Notes: generated by a model from the letters alone, not told the origin. Positions 13,501 to 20,877 are shown, counted from the stretch's first letter. The stretch: 21,045 bases of DNA from Ichthyophonus hoferi (GCA_002751075.1 NAOQ01000888.1:3091-24135), one strand, 5' to 3'. Numbers and translations are program-made.

Positions 13501-14787
13501 CTGAAAGGAAAAATGTGTATTGTCTGATAAAGGCAATCAAGTGTTTTATTCTAGTATGTATTAATATAATAATATAATAATATACTAATATAATTCTAGA
13601 TTAGTGAGAATCAAGAAATTTGTTCCATCTCAACATGGCTGGTATAAGATGTGTCGTTACCATTAACTATTACCTCTATTATCATACTATCGTACAAGCA
13701 TATCATCATACCTACTAACATTGCAATAATCTATGTTTAAGCCAGTCTACCAATTCTAACATGACCTTGGCTCTATTCTTGTGTTGTTGCTTTAAGCTCA
13801 AGCTGTTAAATATATGACAAAGAGAAATATATATACATCTAAAACAAATACGCTAAGTTGAAAGATAAATTACTAAACAAAATATTATGTTAAGTTAAAA
13901 ATGAATTGGCTGCATTTAGTAAAAAAAACATACTTACATACATTATCCTTAGCCTCCGTGTACCAACTCAAGACCTTTGTTCCTCATGTGATTGAGTTTG
14001 TGCAGCGATGTGCAGAGGATCGTGACCACACCGATACTATTGTTAGGGCATGTGTTGGCATTATTGGGTAGGTTATTATAACATGGTGTTATGATAGGTT
14101 GGTTGGCTTGCATGGGATGACTGTACAAGATTATTATTGGTAGGTATGTAATTATATATTATAGAACTATTTACTATACTATCATAGTATCATATATATT
14201 ATCACACATTACTATAATATACCCATATCTTATAGCTGACCCACTATTCCCTCTCTCCTTTCAGTGATTTCTGCGACATATTCAAGGGTGAGATGCGAGA
14301 CCTGCTAAACTTCCCCTGGGTCAGTCGCCTAATTAAGGAAGGCCGTGCCTCCACCAATCGATCCACTAAGACCACCGCTGAGTGGGCCGCCAAGGTGTGC
14401 TATTTTTAACTACTTATCATTTATAATCTTTAGTATTTTTAAAATTTTAAGATAATCTCTCTGCTCTTTCTCGGTCTCTGGTTGTATTTATTTTATTAAG
14501 ATGAGTGCCATTTGTTTTCCTTCCTCTTTCCTTTCACATGTATGTTTCGTATATACTCATGATATTACCTTGTATTGTTTCATACGAATACTATATGCAA
14601 TCCCCTTACTCACTTCCCTTTTTTGTTTATTGCATCCATAACCATTGGATATCTTAATACAACTTCATGCATGCACTGGCTTTCTCTATATGAGCAAAGC
14701 AATCATACTATATTATCTTATATTTTAAGGTGCAAACCTATTAATACAGCTATTTTCCTACAGTCTATCAGAGAGAAATGTAAATAG
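939..14787 (+). CDS. KPNB1: Importin subunit beta-1 (karyopherin beta-1), complete, 25 coding exons
   Basis: Nuclear import receptor of HEAT repeats that binds importin-alpha/NLS cargo, nucleoporin FG repeats and RanGTP. Exons: 939-978, 1704-1762, 2543-2640, 3087-3171, 3511-3714, 3859-3935, 4298-4397, 4616-4741, 4887-5099, 5429-5581, 5972-6043, 6467-6539, 7186-7340, 8118-8177, 8838-8948, 9764-9838, 10425-10490, 10692-10842, 11098-11288, 11995-12046, 12223-12314, 13240-13348, 13953-14067, 14265-14394, 14764-14787. They sum to 2631 nt, 876 residues plus TAG, with consistent phases (16 phase-0, 5 phase-1, 3 phase-2 introns), all GT-AG. Family landmarks in order: [15 protein letters not shown] start, [12 protein letters not shown] (importin-beta N-terminal domain), [27 protein letters not shown], the acidic loop [11 protein letters not shown] at residues 335-345, [101 protein letters not shown]-like [12 protein letters not shown] and TAEWAAK. 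These match human importin-beta1 nearly gaplessly. The start ATG (cacaATGa) aligns with the family start. The least certain parts are the last 24-nt exon and the 5'UTR. Confidence 0.96.
979..1703 (+). other. KPNB1: Intron 1 of importin-beta1
   Basis: A 725-nt phase-1 intron, AT-rich. It contains a (TA)n tract at about 1035-1062, CATA-rich sequence, a (TTTTA)n tract at about 1293-1311, and a duplicated 30-nt acceptor tract (1610-1639 and 1674-1703). The open frames at 1211-1488 are low-complexity artefacts of these repeats. Confidence 0.8.
1610..1703 (+). repeat. Duplicated acceptor tract in intron 1
   Basis: 1610-1639 and 1674-1703 are near-identical (aaaattaattWttaattttt core). They differ by one substitution and one indel before the last bases. 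The second copy ends in ttcag and is the real acceptor of exon 2; the first ends in ttcac and lacks the AG. Confidence 0.6.
1763..2542 (+). other. KPNB1: Intron 2 of importin-beta1
   Basis: A 780-nt phase-0 intron with donor gtaagg and acceptor cccctttatag. It carries tetranucleotide-like CATA/CCTA sequence at about 2352-2410. The 72-codon frame at 2238-2456 crosses this repeat and has no recognisable protein features. Nothing else is seen. Confidence 0.75.
3183..3370. repeat. Degenerate period-5 tract, intron 4
   Basis: Runs of mixed pentamers such as gtagt, gtatt, ataat, caata and cagta fill the middle of intron 4. The period of five persists although the unit sequence drifts. The minus-strand open frame here (3088-3291) is produced by the repeat. 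Confidence 0.65.
3715..3858 (+). repeat. Intron 5 filled with (GTAT)n / (GT)n sequence
   Basis: The 144-nt intron is almost wholly GTAT, GTGT and TATA-type simple repeat. Several overlapping open frames on both strands come from it and are not genes. Confidence 0.75.
3936..4297 (+). other. KPNB1: Intron 6 of importin-beta1, with hairpin and (TTTTA)n tract
   Basis: A 362-nt phase-2 intron with donor gtgatt and acceptor atatatag. A perfect 7-bp inverted repeat aatcaat/attgatt with a T4 loop lies at 3953-3970, and a second aaaaaatcaattt copy follows at about 3978. (TTTTA)n runs at about 4119-4181 end in a (TA)n tract. The acceptor in the right frame is at 4296-4297. Confidence 0.7.
4451..4590 (+). 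repeat. 14-bp minisatellite in intron 7
   Basis: About nine tandem copies of a unit close to tacctacacataca fill most of the 218-nt intron between exons 7 and 8. Some units replace cataca by cacaca. The acceptor that follows is an unusual AAG (ccccctaag|GTAACC) but gives the conserved VTCEATQ reading. Confidence 0.8.
5178..5212. repeat. (ATT)n microsatellite, intron 9
   Basis: About eleven uninterrupted ATT/TTA units lie within the 329-nt intron 9 (5100-5428). The intron ends in another AAG acceptor (ctctaaag|GAGGAT). Confidence 0.85.
5582..5971 (+). other. KPNB1: Intron 10 of importin-beta1
   Basis: A 390-nt phase-0 intron from donor gtgggt to acceptor tatcttgcag. A ctgac element 16 nt upstream of the acceptor AG is a reasonable branch point. 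The minus-strand frame at 5687-5869 is not supported as a gene. Confidence 0.7.
6044..6466 (+). other. KPNB1: Intron 11 of importin-beta1
   Basis: A 423-nt phase-0 intron, donor gtatgt, with a C/T-rich acceptor tract ccctctccctctctatcttcag. Nothing else is seen. Confidence 0.75.
6540..7185 (+). other. KPNB1: Intron 12 of importin-beta1
   Basis: A 646-nt phase-1 intron starting gtaattaattaattaatc. It is AT-rich with repeated TAATTA blocks and several ATTGG/CCAAT pentamers. The two 61-codon frames at 6825-7116 overlap each other and show no protein features. Confidence 0.7.
7341..8117 (+). other. KPNB1: Intron 13 of importin-beta1
   Basis: A 777-nt phase-0 intron with a short period-5 tract at about 7385-7430. 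The acceptor is the second of two close AGs (tatatag, then gggtag|GTGGCA). Using the first would put TAG in frame, so 8118 is chosen as exon start. The 91-codon frame at 7452-7727 has a hydrophobic, random-looking composition and is not supported as a gene. Confidence 0.7.
8178..8837 (+). other. KPNB1: Intron 14 of importin-beta1
   Basis: A 660-nt phase-0 intron, very AT-rich. A short GC-rich island with GATCCGAC/GATCCGATC direct repeats lies at about 8518-8537. The acceptor is tatatatag. No gene is seen. Confidence 0.7.
8984..9200. repeat. (TTGTA)n pentanucleotide tract, intron 15
   Basis: Over 200 bp of largely TTGTA units lie in intron 15 (8949-9763), passing into TAGTG units at the right end. 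The unit contains no stop codon in any frame, which explains the two overlapping open frames here. The tract is absent from the spliced message. Confidence 0.9.
9655..9690. repeat. (CATA)n microsatellite, intron 15
   Basis: About seven CATA units followed by imperfect ones lie 70 nt before the acceptor of exon 16. The open frame crossing 9479-9874 joins this intron repeat to exon 16 in its true frame. Confidence 0.85.
9839..10424 (+). other. KPNB1: Intron 16 of importin-beta1
   Basis: A 586-nt phase-0 intron from gtaagg to tatcttctag. It is AT-rich with many ATTGG/CCAAT pentamers and no recognisable gene or repeat array. Confidence 0.7.
10506..10596. repeat. (CT)n/(CTAT)n/(CTAC)n compound microsatellite, intron 17
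   Basis: A (CT)n run passes into CTAT, CCTA and again CTAT and CT units on the plus strand, filling half of the 201-nt intron 17. The 68-codon frame at 10434-10640 is exon 17 plus this repeat. Confidence 0.85.
10862..10890 (+). repeat. (GGGAGA)n tract with G-quadruplex pattern, start of intron 18
   Basis: Six GGG runs at 10862-64, 10866-68, 10872-74, 10878-80, 10884-86 and 10888-90 are separated by loops of 1 or 3 bases (A or AGA). They lie on the transcribed-sense strand 19 nt downstream of the donor at 10843. This meets the usual G3 N1-7 quadruplex pattern; folding itself is not shown. Confidence 0.8.
11289..11994 (+). other. KPNB1: Intron 19 of importin-beta1
   Basis: A 706-nt phase-0 intron with a degenerate period-5 tract (cagta, taata, tagtg, taatg units) at about 11578-11630 and an A-run at about 11828. 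No gene is seen. Confidence 0.7.
12315..13239 (+). other. KPNB1: Intron 21 of importin-beta1 (longest, 925 nt)
   Basis: Phase-0 intron from gtaagt to ccctttatag. It includes a (TTTTG)n array at 13109-13147. The plus-strand frame at 12252-12494 starts inside exon 21 and runs on into the intron; the minus-strand frame at 13043-13297 is antisense to the array and exon 22. No separate gene is supported. Confidence 0.75.
13109..13147. repeat. (TTTTG)n microsatellite, intron 21
   Basis: About eight uninterrupted TTTTG units, another period-5 array. Confidence 0.9.
13349..13952 (+). other. KPNB1: Intron 22 of importin-beta1
   Basis: A 604-nt phase-1 intron from gtaagt to atccttag. It is AT-rich with a short (ATAAT)n run at about 13562-13596. 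Nothing else is seen. Confidence 0.7.
14764..14787 (+). CDS. KPNB1: Last, 24-nt coding exon of importin-beta1
   Basis: Exon 24 ends in EWAAK at a possible donor gtgtgc. A good acceptor, ctattttcctacag, then opens in phase 0 on SIREKCK and TAG. This matches the family tail (human ATWATKELRKLKNQA) in both length and basic character, and makes the protein 876 residues. Without this splice the frame reads VCYF and stops at 14407-14409. Confidence 0.72.
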   Translation, partial: SIREKCK

Positions 14788-15321
14788 TTATCCACTGGGT
14801 TCATTAACGGCAAACATAACAGAGCCAACAGCAACAACAAACACAACATATACATGATCCTAATAATTCTTCTGGATGATATACTACCAATAGTTATTTG
14901 GAATCCAATCTAAATGTAAATCTATTGACTCGTCTATCTGTCGTGTCCCTAGTCCAATCACCATTCACCCTCTGCCGCCAATCAACATGATATTTTATAC
15001 GTAGTGGATGTTTATTTATTTTCTTGCAATTTATTTTTATAAAAAGGTTCAGCGTGGAATAGTATTTTACGAATAGAATGAAAGATATAGATGAAAAGCT
15101 ATCTACCGGGAAAGTTTTAGATAGATGGATAGATGTCGGTGTATAATATATATATATAACCTTTAAATGTAAGGTATAATATTATCACCAAAGCCAGCTC
15201 TATGCGCGTATGTGTTATATGCTTTTTTTCTGTCCATGTAAACGACATAATAATTAGTTATCTATAATATTATATGCATGTTTGTAGAGCCTAAGCTATC
15301 CTATATGTGTTAAGATTGAAA

Positions 15322-15327
15322 AATAAA
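15322..15327 (+). terminator. Candidate poly(A) signal of importin-beta1
   Basis: AATAAA 534 nt after the stop, followed within about 60 nt by a T/GT-rich stretch. A second AATAAA at 15594 is the alternative. No transcript evidence. Confidence 0.3.
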
Positions 15328-16696
15328 AGATGAAAAAAGATAAAGCTTGGTTTGATTTTTATCACACGGTATAAATGGTTTTAGTTTGTTCTTATGAAAT
15401 CTTTTATGGTTAAATGTCATTCAATCTAATAACTACAATGGTGACATTACTCATTTATATGAACTTATTTGTATCTTATGACTACACTGTATTATGTATG
15501 ACACGACACATACAGGGAGAATATATTATGTTGTATTATATTGTATATATATTATATAATATAGTCTAGGCACAGTGGGAATTATGTTGTTAAAATAAAG
15601 TTTTATATGTATCTAAAAAGATAGGCTAGCAATGTTGGAACAAAAAAATCACTCGTTGTCATTGGTAGTCAAAGTATCTTAAAATGCTTAACAATATGTA
15701 TTCTTAATTGTTTTCTATTATTTTTATTGCAAAGCGGTTATCGTGCCAGAATGAAGTAAACTTGCGAAAAACTTGGGTTAAGTATGAATTGATAACGCTT
15801 ATGATATCAACTATCAAATGCAATGCAAAAAGCATACACTAAACCAATCAATAATTAATTATAAAATTTAACTTTTTAGAACTTAGTTATCTAATTTAGA
15901 TTAGATCCAAATACATACATGTTAGTATTTCCTTTAACTCTGTCATATGTGGTTTGTATGGCAACATATTAAAAGATAATCTCTAATCAGGGAAACTATA
16001 AATTGTAATGCAGACGACTAAATAGTGAATTACTCCTGAATAATTTCTAAACTATACATAACTAATTAAAAATCCGTATAAATACCACGTATACTACTTT
16101 TGCAAACATAGCAGTTTTAAAATATCCCGAAAAATGGTGAAATCAAGGGGTCATTGTGATTGATTTATAGCGCCAATGACAACTGGAAGCCAATTTTTAA
16201 TTCACCTTTACTATAGGACATGACATATGGAGCTAATTTCACTGGGCATACTTGTACTACTACACTGTCGTGTACAATGCGACATGTATATATATACTTA
16301 TATACATGTGTATGCAAGATATTATCAGCATCTCTAAAAATCAAACTGATTATACCGCTAGGTCACCCTCTCCAATCAGGAAGCCAGTTACAGAGGGCGG
16401 TAAAAAGGGTCACTTGAGCAAACTACATGATACAATCATATACGAACTGTAGAATCTCAACGTAAATTTATAAAATATAATAGTGGAACCGACCAATAAG
16501 GATATTGTAAGAAAAAATACATTAAAATTTTGAAGATGATGTAAAAGGCATAGCATACAGAATTGAGATATATCTATTTAAAGGATTTAAAGGGGATTTT
16601 AAAATTATAATGCCGTCATACGATAGGGCCTTTAAAATGAAATTCACTCGGCCCATTGTATCTTTTAAACAGCCAATCATATCTTTGTAAGCATAT

Positions 16697-16733
16697 CTAG
16701 GCCTAGGAAATCTGGTGGGTTTATATCCACCAG
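16697..16733. repeat. Palindrome plus hairpin in the intergenic region
   Basis: A perfect 10-bp palindrome CTAGGCCTAG (16697-16706) is followed 5 bp later by a perfect 7-bp inverted repeat CTGGTGG/CCACCAG (16712-16718, 16727-16733) with an 8-nt loop. It stands out from the AT-rich surroundings by its GC content. Confidence 0.6.
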
Positions 16734-16915
16734 GAGAATATCTGTATTTTAATAGATATAATTAAGGTTAGTCATAGGCCAATAGGTTATGGGTTAAAGA
16801 AGACCCAATTGTTGATTACATTTTAAAAGTAATGATCACTCATAGTTAGGTCTAGTAATATAATATAAATTATAATTTAAATATGAATAGACGAATAAAT
16901 CAAGAGAGGGCTGTA

Positions 16916-16962
16916 TTAAATATCTATATGCAGGGATTGATTAGACTCCCCTATTTTGTAAT
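16916..16962 (-). CDS. Probable last coding exon of the myosin V-like gene
   Basis: The preceding exon ends AAG G|gtaagt, a near-perfect donor (gt at 17146-17145). Downstream on this strand a long pyrimidine-rich stretch (about 16981-17020) leads to an acceptor tatatatag after which a phase-1 reading gives DYKIGESNQSLHIDI and TAA. This adds 15 residues, close to the 20 or so that follow the same point in human MYO5A. If the intron is retained instead, the protein ends after SKGKW at the TGA at 17138-17136. No sequence conservation proves the exon. Confidence 0.4.
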
Positions 16963-19900
16963 CTATATATAATATATAATCGCAGCAAAAGAGGGCAAAG
17001 AAGGAAGAGGGGAAAAGAAATGATTAGCTATGGCATAAAAAGAACAGGGTATATACACATATTAATGTAGAATATACAGTATATATACATATACATGACT
17101 ATACAATATATGCAACATAGATATATATACAATCCTCACCACTTACCCTTTGATGTATAGGGTATAACAATAGGCACTGATTTGGACAAATCTAATAATA
17201 GTGGTTGAGGGTTTTCGATTCGAGCTTGAGTCTGTTCCCATCTACGGGTCAAGCCCTCCTGTAATGTAATGTACACATATGATTGGTTAATTATAATTAT
17301 TGATAATTACTTACAGTTACTTGTAATTACTTTAAAATAGCTAATGATATCACACTTCCTGAAATGTAATGTACATATGGTTGGTTAATTATAAGTACCA
17401 GATAAGTAATTCTATCATAGAAAACTCTCAATTGCATGAATTAGTTAGTATTATATAAAAATATAAAAATAGAATTTAAATATAACTATATATATATATA
17501 TATATATATATCTATATTTACCTACGCATATAGAAAACGAAAACAAATATCATATCATATATCATCTCACCAACCTATTTTAAAATTAAAATCAACAACA
17601 AAAAAGCACACACCTCTATTATACGGGCAGGGATATGCTGTCCACTCTCATCCGTATATAATATCAATAATTGCCGGATCTGGCAAACCTCCAATGAAAG
17701 ACATGTTTGACAGATGAGATCTATATTATCACTGGTTACCTTGGGAAGCTATATATATATAAGGAGAAGGTATAATTAATATGCTTGTATATCATATCAT
17801 TGGATAGCGGTAATGGCTATTATTGGCTTGATTCACACAAATAGAATTCTATTATCTTGACTTCAACTCTATCTCTGTTTTTATATACACGGATGTACTT
17901 AGGCATACGGGTATATGAAATAGGATAGAACAATATAGGATAGGATAGTATGACATAGGATAGGATAGGATAGGATAAGATAATATAGTATAGTGTAATA
18001 CAGGATAAGGTAAGATATTATATTATATTGAATGATATTATACTATGTTATATGAGAGCAGATGATATGGTATTATTACATTATAGTATATTCTATTACA
18101 ATATAATACACTATAATATATATCTATATTACTTGCCTCTAACACTAATAGGGCTTCCATTAGCTGCGTTAAAGGTGACATTTTCTTGATACTTTTATTC
18201 TCCTTCTCGACATACATGCAGAATTGTTGTAAGTTATAGGCTATTTTAAGAGCCTGTATGGATTGGATGGTTATATTATATTAGTATAATAGTGTAATAG
18301 TATAATAGTACTTTAACTGTTGCAAGTTATGAGTTATTTTAAGAGCCTGTATGGATTGGACGGTTATACTATATTAGTATAATAAGGTAATAGTATAATA
18401 TTGTACTAATATAATAGTATATTAGCTGTTGCAAGTTATAGGCTATTTAAAAAGCCTGTATAGATTGGATGGTTACATCATATTAGTATGATACTATACC
18501 AGTATAGTAAGGAAATAGTATCAGTGTGATAGTACGCTAGTATAGTATTATGTACAGCCTTTTCAGGTAATATATATATAAAACTTCAAGTAAAAGAAAT
18601 AAAGAAAAGGAAGAAAGTAAAATCATGAAATGTAATAAAATTGGGCCAATGACAATGCATGGCTAAAATATTAAAACCAAGCCACCCACCATTCTATCGG
18701 TACATAGCTCTGGTGTAGTTATAAGATGATTGAAACAACGGCCAAAACAGTGTGAGACCTGATAGGCGGAGAGGGAGTGTGAGATAGACAAGGAGTGTAA
18801 AGTGATTGGCTGGGAATCATGGTGTAGCCAGTGATATGCCGGTAAATATAATATAAAATTATGCCATGGGTCACATGAAAACTATTCTAGCAACAGTTAA
18901 GCATACATATATATACAACTAACGTATCCGAATACAGTATTGAAAGATTAAACTAGAATCAACCTATCAGAACATTGGAATACAATAATGAAAGATTAAA
19001 ACATAAATCACCTATCGAAATGCATTGATGAAAAATTAAGAGAAAGTTCAGCTAACAGAATACTGAAATAAATACAGTACTATAAGTAAGAGTTAGGAAT
19101 AATAGCAATAGTAATAGTAATACTATACTAACCACTATATATATAGTCTGCTGAGTAATTTCAGGATCAAGAAAGTGTCTCCCAAAGATTGCCTTAGTTT
19201 CCTCAAACCACAATATAAGAGAATTCACTGTGGACATAATGTGTTGTATGTGATATAAATATATACGAGTGGATGTGTGTAATTAATGGTTAGTAAGTAT
19301 GCACTGGTACAAGTGTATAATAATAATAAACACGTATATAAGCTGTACATTAGTGTATTATATACATCATAGCTATTCTTTATATTAAATGTACATACAC
19401 ATCAAGGTAAAGCCATTTTTAGAACTGACTTTTTTTCAATTCAATGTTTTGTATACCCCAGTTAAATACCTTTATAATATATATATACATATTCTCTATT
19501 TGGTGGAAAAGAAATGAATACATCAACTGTTGTAGTGTGAAAAGCAAGTATACCACTCTAACAGTCAATTATATCACCCGTTAATTCTATATCAAATACT
19601 AGTTTTGGCAATATAGACTAATTTAAAGTAATGCAATATTGTATTAATACTTCCTTTACTGTCTGTCATCACTAATGAGTGTTAATTATCATTAATTAAC
19701 AATCATTTGTCCCTACCTGTTCCTTTTATTATCATCATTAAGTAGTATTAATTAACATTTAATTGGCATTCATTGACATTGTTTTTACATAGGTTAATAT
19801 TGATAACCATTAATTAATTATCATAATTAACCATCATTAAAACGTACTTACCCGTGACAGCAATTTCTGCCTCGTCAATATTTTCATCACCCCATGGGGT

Positions 19901-20877
19901 GGCCTCTGTGGTAGCACTCTCTGTCAATTCATTGTGATAAAGTAAAGCAGCCTCACTGATTGGTCCAATCTCCTCCTGCAATAACTTGAGAAGCAGTTTA
20001 TGGATCATGATACATAGATCACTTAGCACTCTGTGGTTGGTTAATAATCATTGAATTGGGATGGTGATGGTGTGCTTATAATATAATGATTTTTAACAGC
20101 AAATAACTAATGGTCTACAAACATGTAAATAAACCAATTTCTTATATTTTAAATTTTTAATATTACTCTTTGATTCATTTTAAATATGCAAACATATATA
20201 TATAAACAACCAAATATGGAAGCATAACTATATAGATAATCTATATACCAACCAATCAATCACCTTACGTTCTATAATCACTGAGATCAAAATTCTGCAA
20301 TGGGGTCTGACCCACACGAGTGGTAGTAGGGTATTTTGCGTCTCCACTATACTGCTTCATATCCCCTAAAAGGCGGCAGCAGGTACCCAACCAAAACACT
20401 AGTATGTCCAAATTAGGGCATTCCGTGTTATTGGTTGTTTCATCCTGAATAAAAGTTATGTAAGATAGATGAATGGTAATTAAAATAGTAATTTTAATGG
20501 GATTAATTGATTTTCGTCCTTGTTTAGTATAAATTAAGTTATATGCTAATATGATAGTATAATAATATTAGAGGTCATACACTATGCGACTATATATATC
20601 ATGCAACCATATTACGTATAGCAACGTGATGAAGTCTAAACCAATCATAGATACATACCTTTATCACAGTTTGGATTGCAAAAATAGCCTTTTTTAGTAA
20701 TGATTGCAATCCTAAATCGTTATTGGTGTGATCCAAATATCTTATACACATAAACAATATGTGACCAATCATACCAGGGGCTTCCTCAATCATATCATTG
20801 GGCCATACATCCAGAATTAGACGTTCTATTAATAAATCTTCATCGGCTGAATCATAGGAAAAGGCTCCAATCATACT
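16916..20877 (-). CDS. Myosin V-like heavy chain, C-terminal DIL (cargo-binding) tail, 5'-partial
   Basis: Actin motor tail that binds cargo adaptors. Only the globular tail lies here; motor, IQ and coiled-coil exons must lie beyond 21045. Exons in transcript order: 20877-20659, 20444-20269, 20030-19852, 19227-19133, 18758-18690, 18253-18137, 17748-17614, 17258-17147, then a probable 16962-16916. Total 1149 nt, 382 residues plus stop, with matching phases. Landmarks: LLIERLILDVWP, HILFMCIRYLDH, DILVFWLGTCCRLL with MKQYSGD (the hallmark FWL..C..L..LKQYSG), NFDLSDYRTVLSDLCIMIH, then VNSLILWFEETKAIFGRH, HFLDPEI, CFGRCFNHLITTPELC, ALKIAYNLQQF, ICQTCLSLEVCQIRQLLILYT, and NPQPLLLDLSKSVPIVIPY. These line up in order with the human MYO5A and yeast Myo2 tails. 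A plant-type class XI myosin shares this tail and cannot be excluded from the tail alone. Three splice edges (18137 or 18146, 17748 or 17739, 19133 or 19136) and the last exon are ambiguous. Most introns are 180-625 nt. Confidence 0.9.
17255..17402 (-). repeat. 100-bp-period tandem duplication of a 3' splice site (myosin gene)
   Basis: 17255-17305 and 17355-17402 match at an offset of 100, sharing ttcctg/ctcctg, aatgtaatgtac, catatg and ggttaattata. On the minus strand the first is the real acceptor attacattacag|GAGGGC. The second gives attacatttcag|GAAGTG, followed by TGA in the same phase. Confidence 0.75.
17486..17512. repeat. (TA)n tract, myosin intron
   Basis: About 13 TA units in the intron 17259-17613 of the myosin-like gene. 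Confidence 0.85.
17921..18020. repeat. (TAGGA)n pentanucleotide tract, myosin intron
   Basis: TAGGA units, best at 17957-17976, pass into taata, tagta and tattat-type units to about 18120. It lies inside intron 17749-18136. Confidence 0.8.
18225..18534 (-). repeat. Three tandem copies of an acceptor plus exon head (myosin gene)
   Basis: Copies lie at 18225-18310, 18318-18405 and 18427-18534 (offsets 93 and 109). The first contains the first ~29 nt of the real exon 18253-18137 and its acceptor atccatacag. Over a 50-bp core I count 5 differences between copies 1 and 2, all transitions, and 5 between copies 1 and 3. Both extra copies keep the AG. Confidence 0.85.
18917..19070. repeat. Diverged tandem repeat, unit about 40-50 bp (myosin intron)
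   Basis: Three to four degenerate units with shared blocks acctatc, gaatac, tgaaagattaaa and gattaaRa follow one another in intron 18759-19132. Confidence 0.55.
19228..19851 (-). other. Longest visible intron of the myosin V-like gene
   Basis: A 624-nt phase-1 intron with donor gtaagt and acceptor ttatgtccacag. The half next to the donor (19680-19850) is crowded with TTAATTA and CATTAA blocks. No gene is seen. Confidence 0.75.
20659..20877 (-). CDS. Myosin V-like tail, first exon visible in the window (start of DIL domain)
   Basis: The exon runs from an acceptor reading caatag|AGTATG to the donor AAAG|gtatgt and stays open for 73 codons. It encodes the stretch equivalent to the human MYO5A segment with LILELKPR and YILFMCVRHADYL, here LILDVWPND and HILFMCIRYLDH. 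A second AG lies two bases after the chosen acceptor; the phase of the upstream exon would decide between them and lies outside the window. The ATG just inside the exon is not a start: the family has more than a thousand residues before this point. Confidence 0.88.

Larger units (their letters stand above)
14788..16915. other. Intergenic region between convergent genes
   Basis: About 2.1 kb between the stop of importin-beta1 and the probable stop of the myosin gene; it must hold both 3'UTRs. Seen here: two AATAAA candidates on the plus strand (15322-15327, 15594-15599), a short period-5 tract at about 15525-15560, inverted repeats at 16150-16180 and 16697-16733, and scattered CCAAT pentamers. 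The short frames at 16220-16452 are not supported. No tRNA-like box pair was noticed. Confidence 0.65.

Noticed and set aside
14395-14409. Importin-beta1 ending in VCYF at the TAA at 14407
   Set aside because: The spliced alternative restores the family length and basic tail; kept as a fallback in the exon entry.
16220-16452. Two overlapping 65-66-codon frames in the spacer
   Set aside because: Short, overlapping in different frames, no recognisable protein sequence; expected by chance in 2 kb.
14788-16915. A mobile element, tRNA or other RNA gene in the spacer
   Set aside because: No terminal inverted repeats with a transposase, no tRNA A/B boxes and no reverse-transcriptase or integrase-like motifs were seen.
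20599-20874. A start codon for the myosin-like gene at the ATG at 20874
   Set aside because: The position corresponds to the middle of the globular tail, and an acceptor precedes it, so it is an internal methionine.
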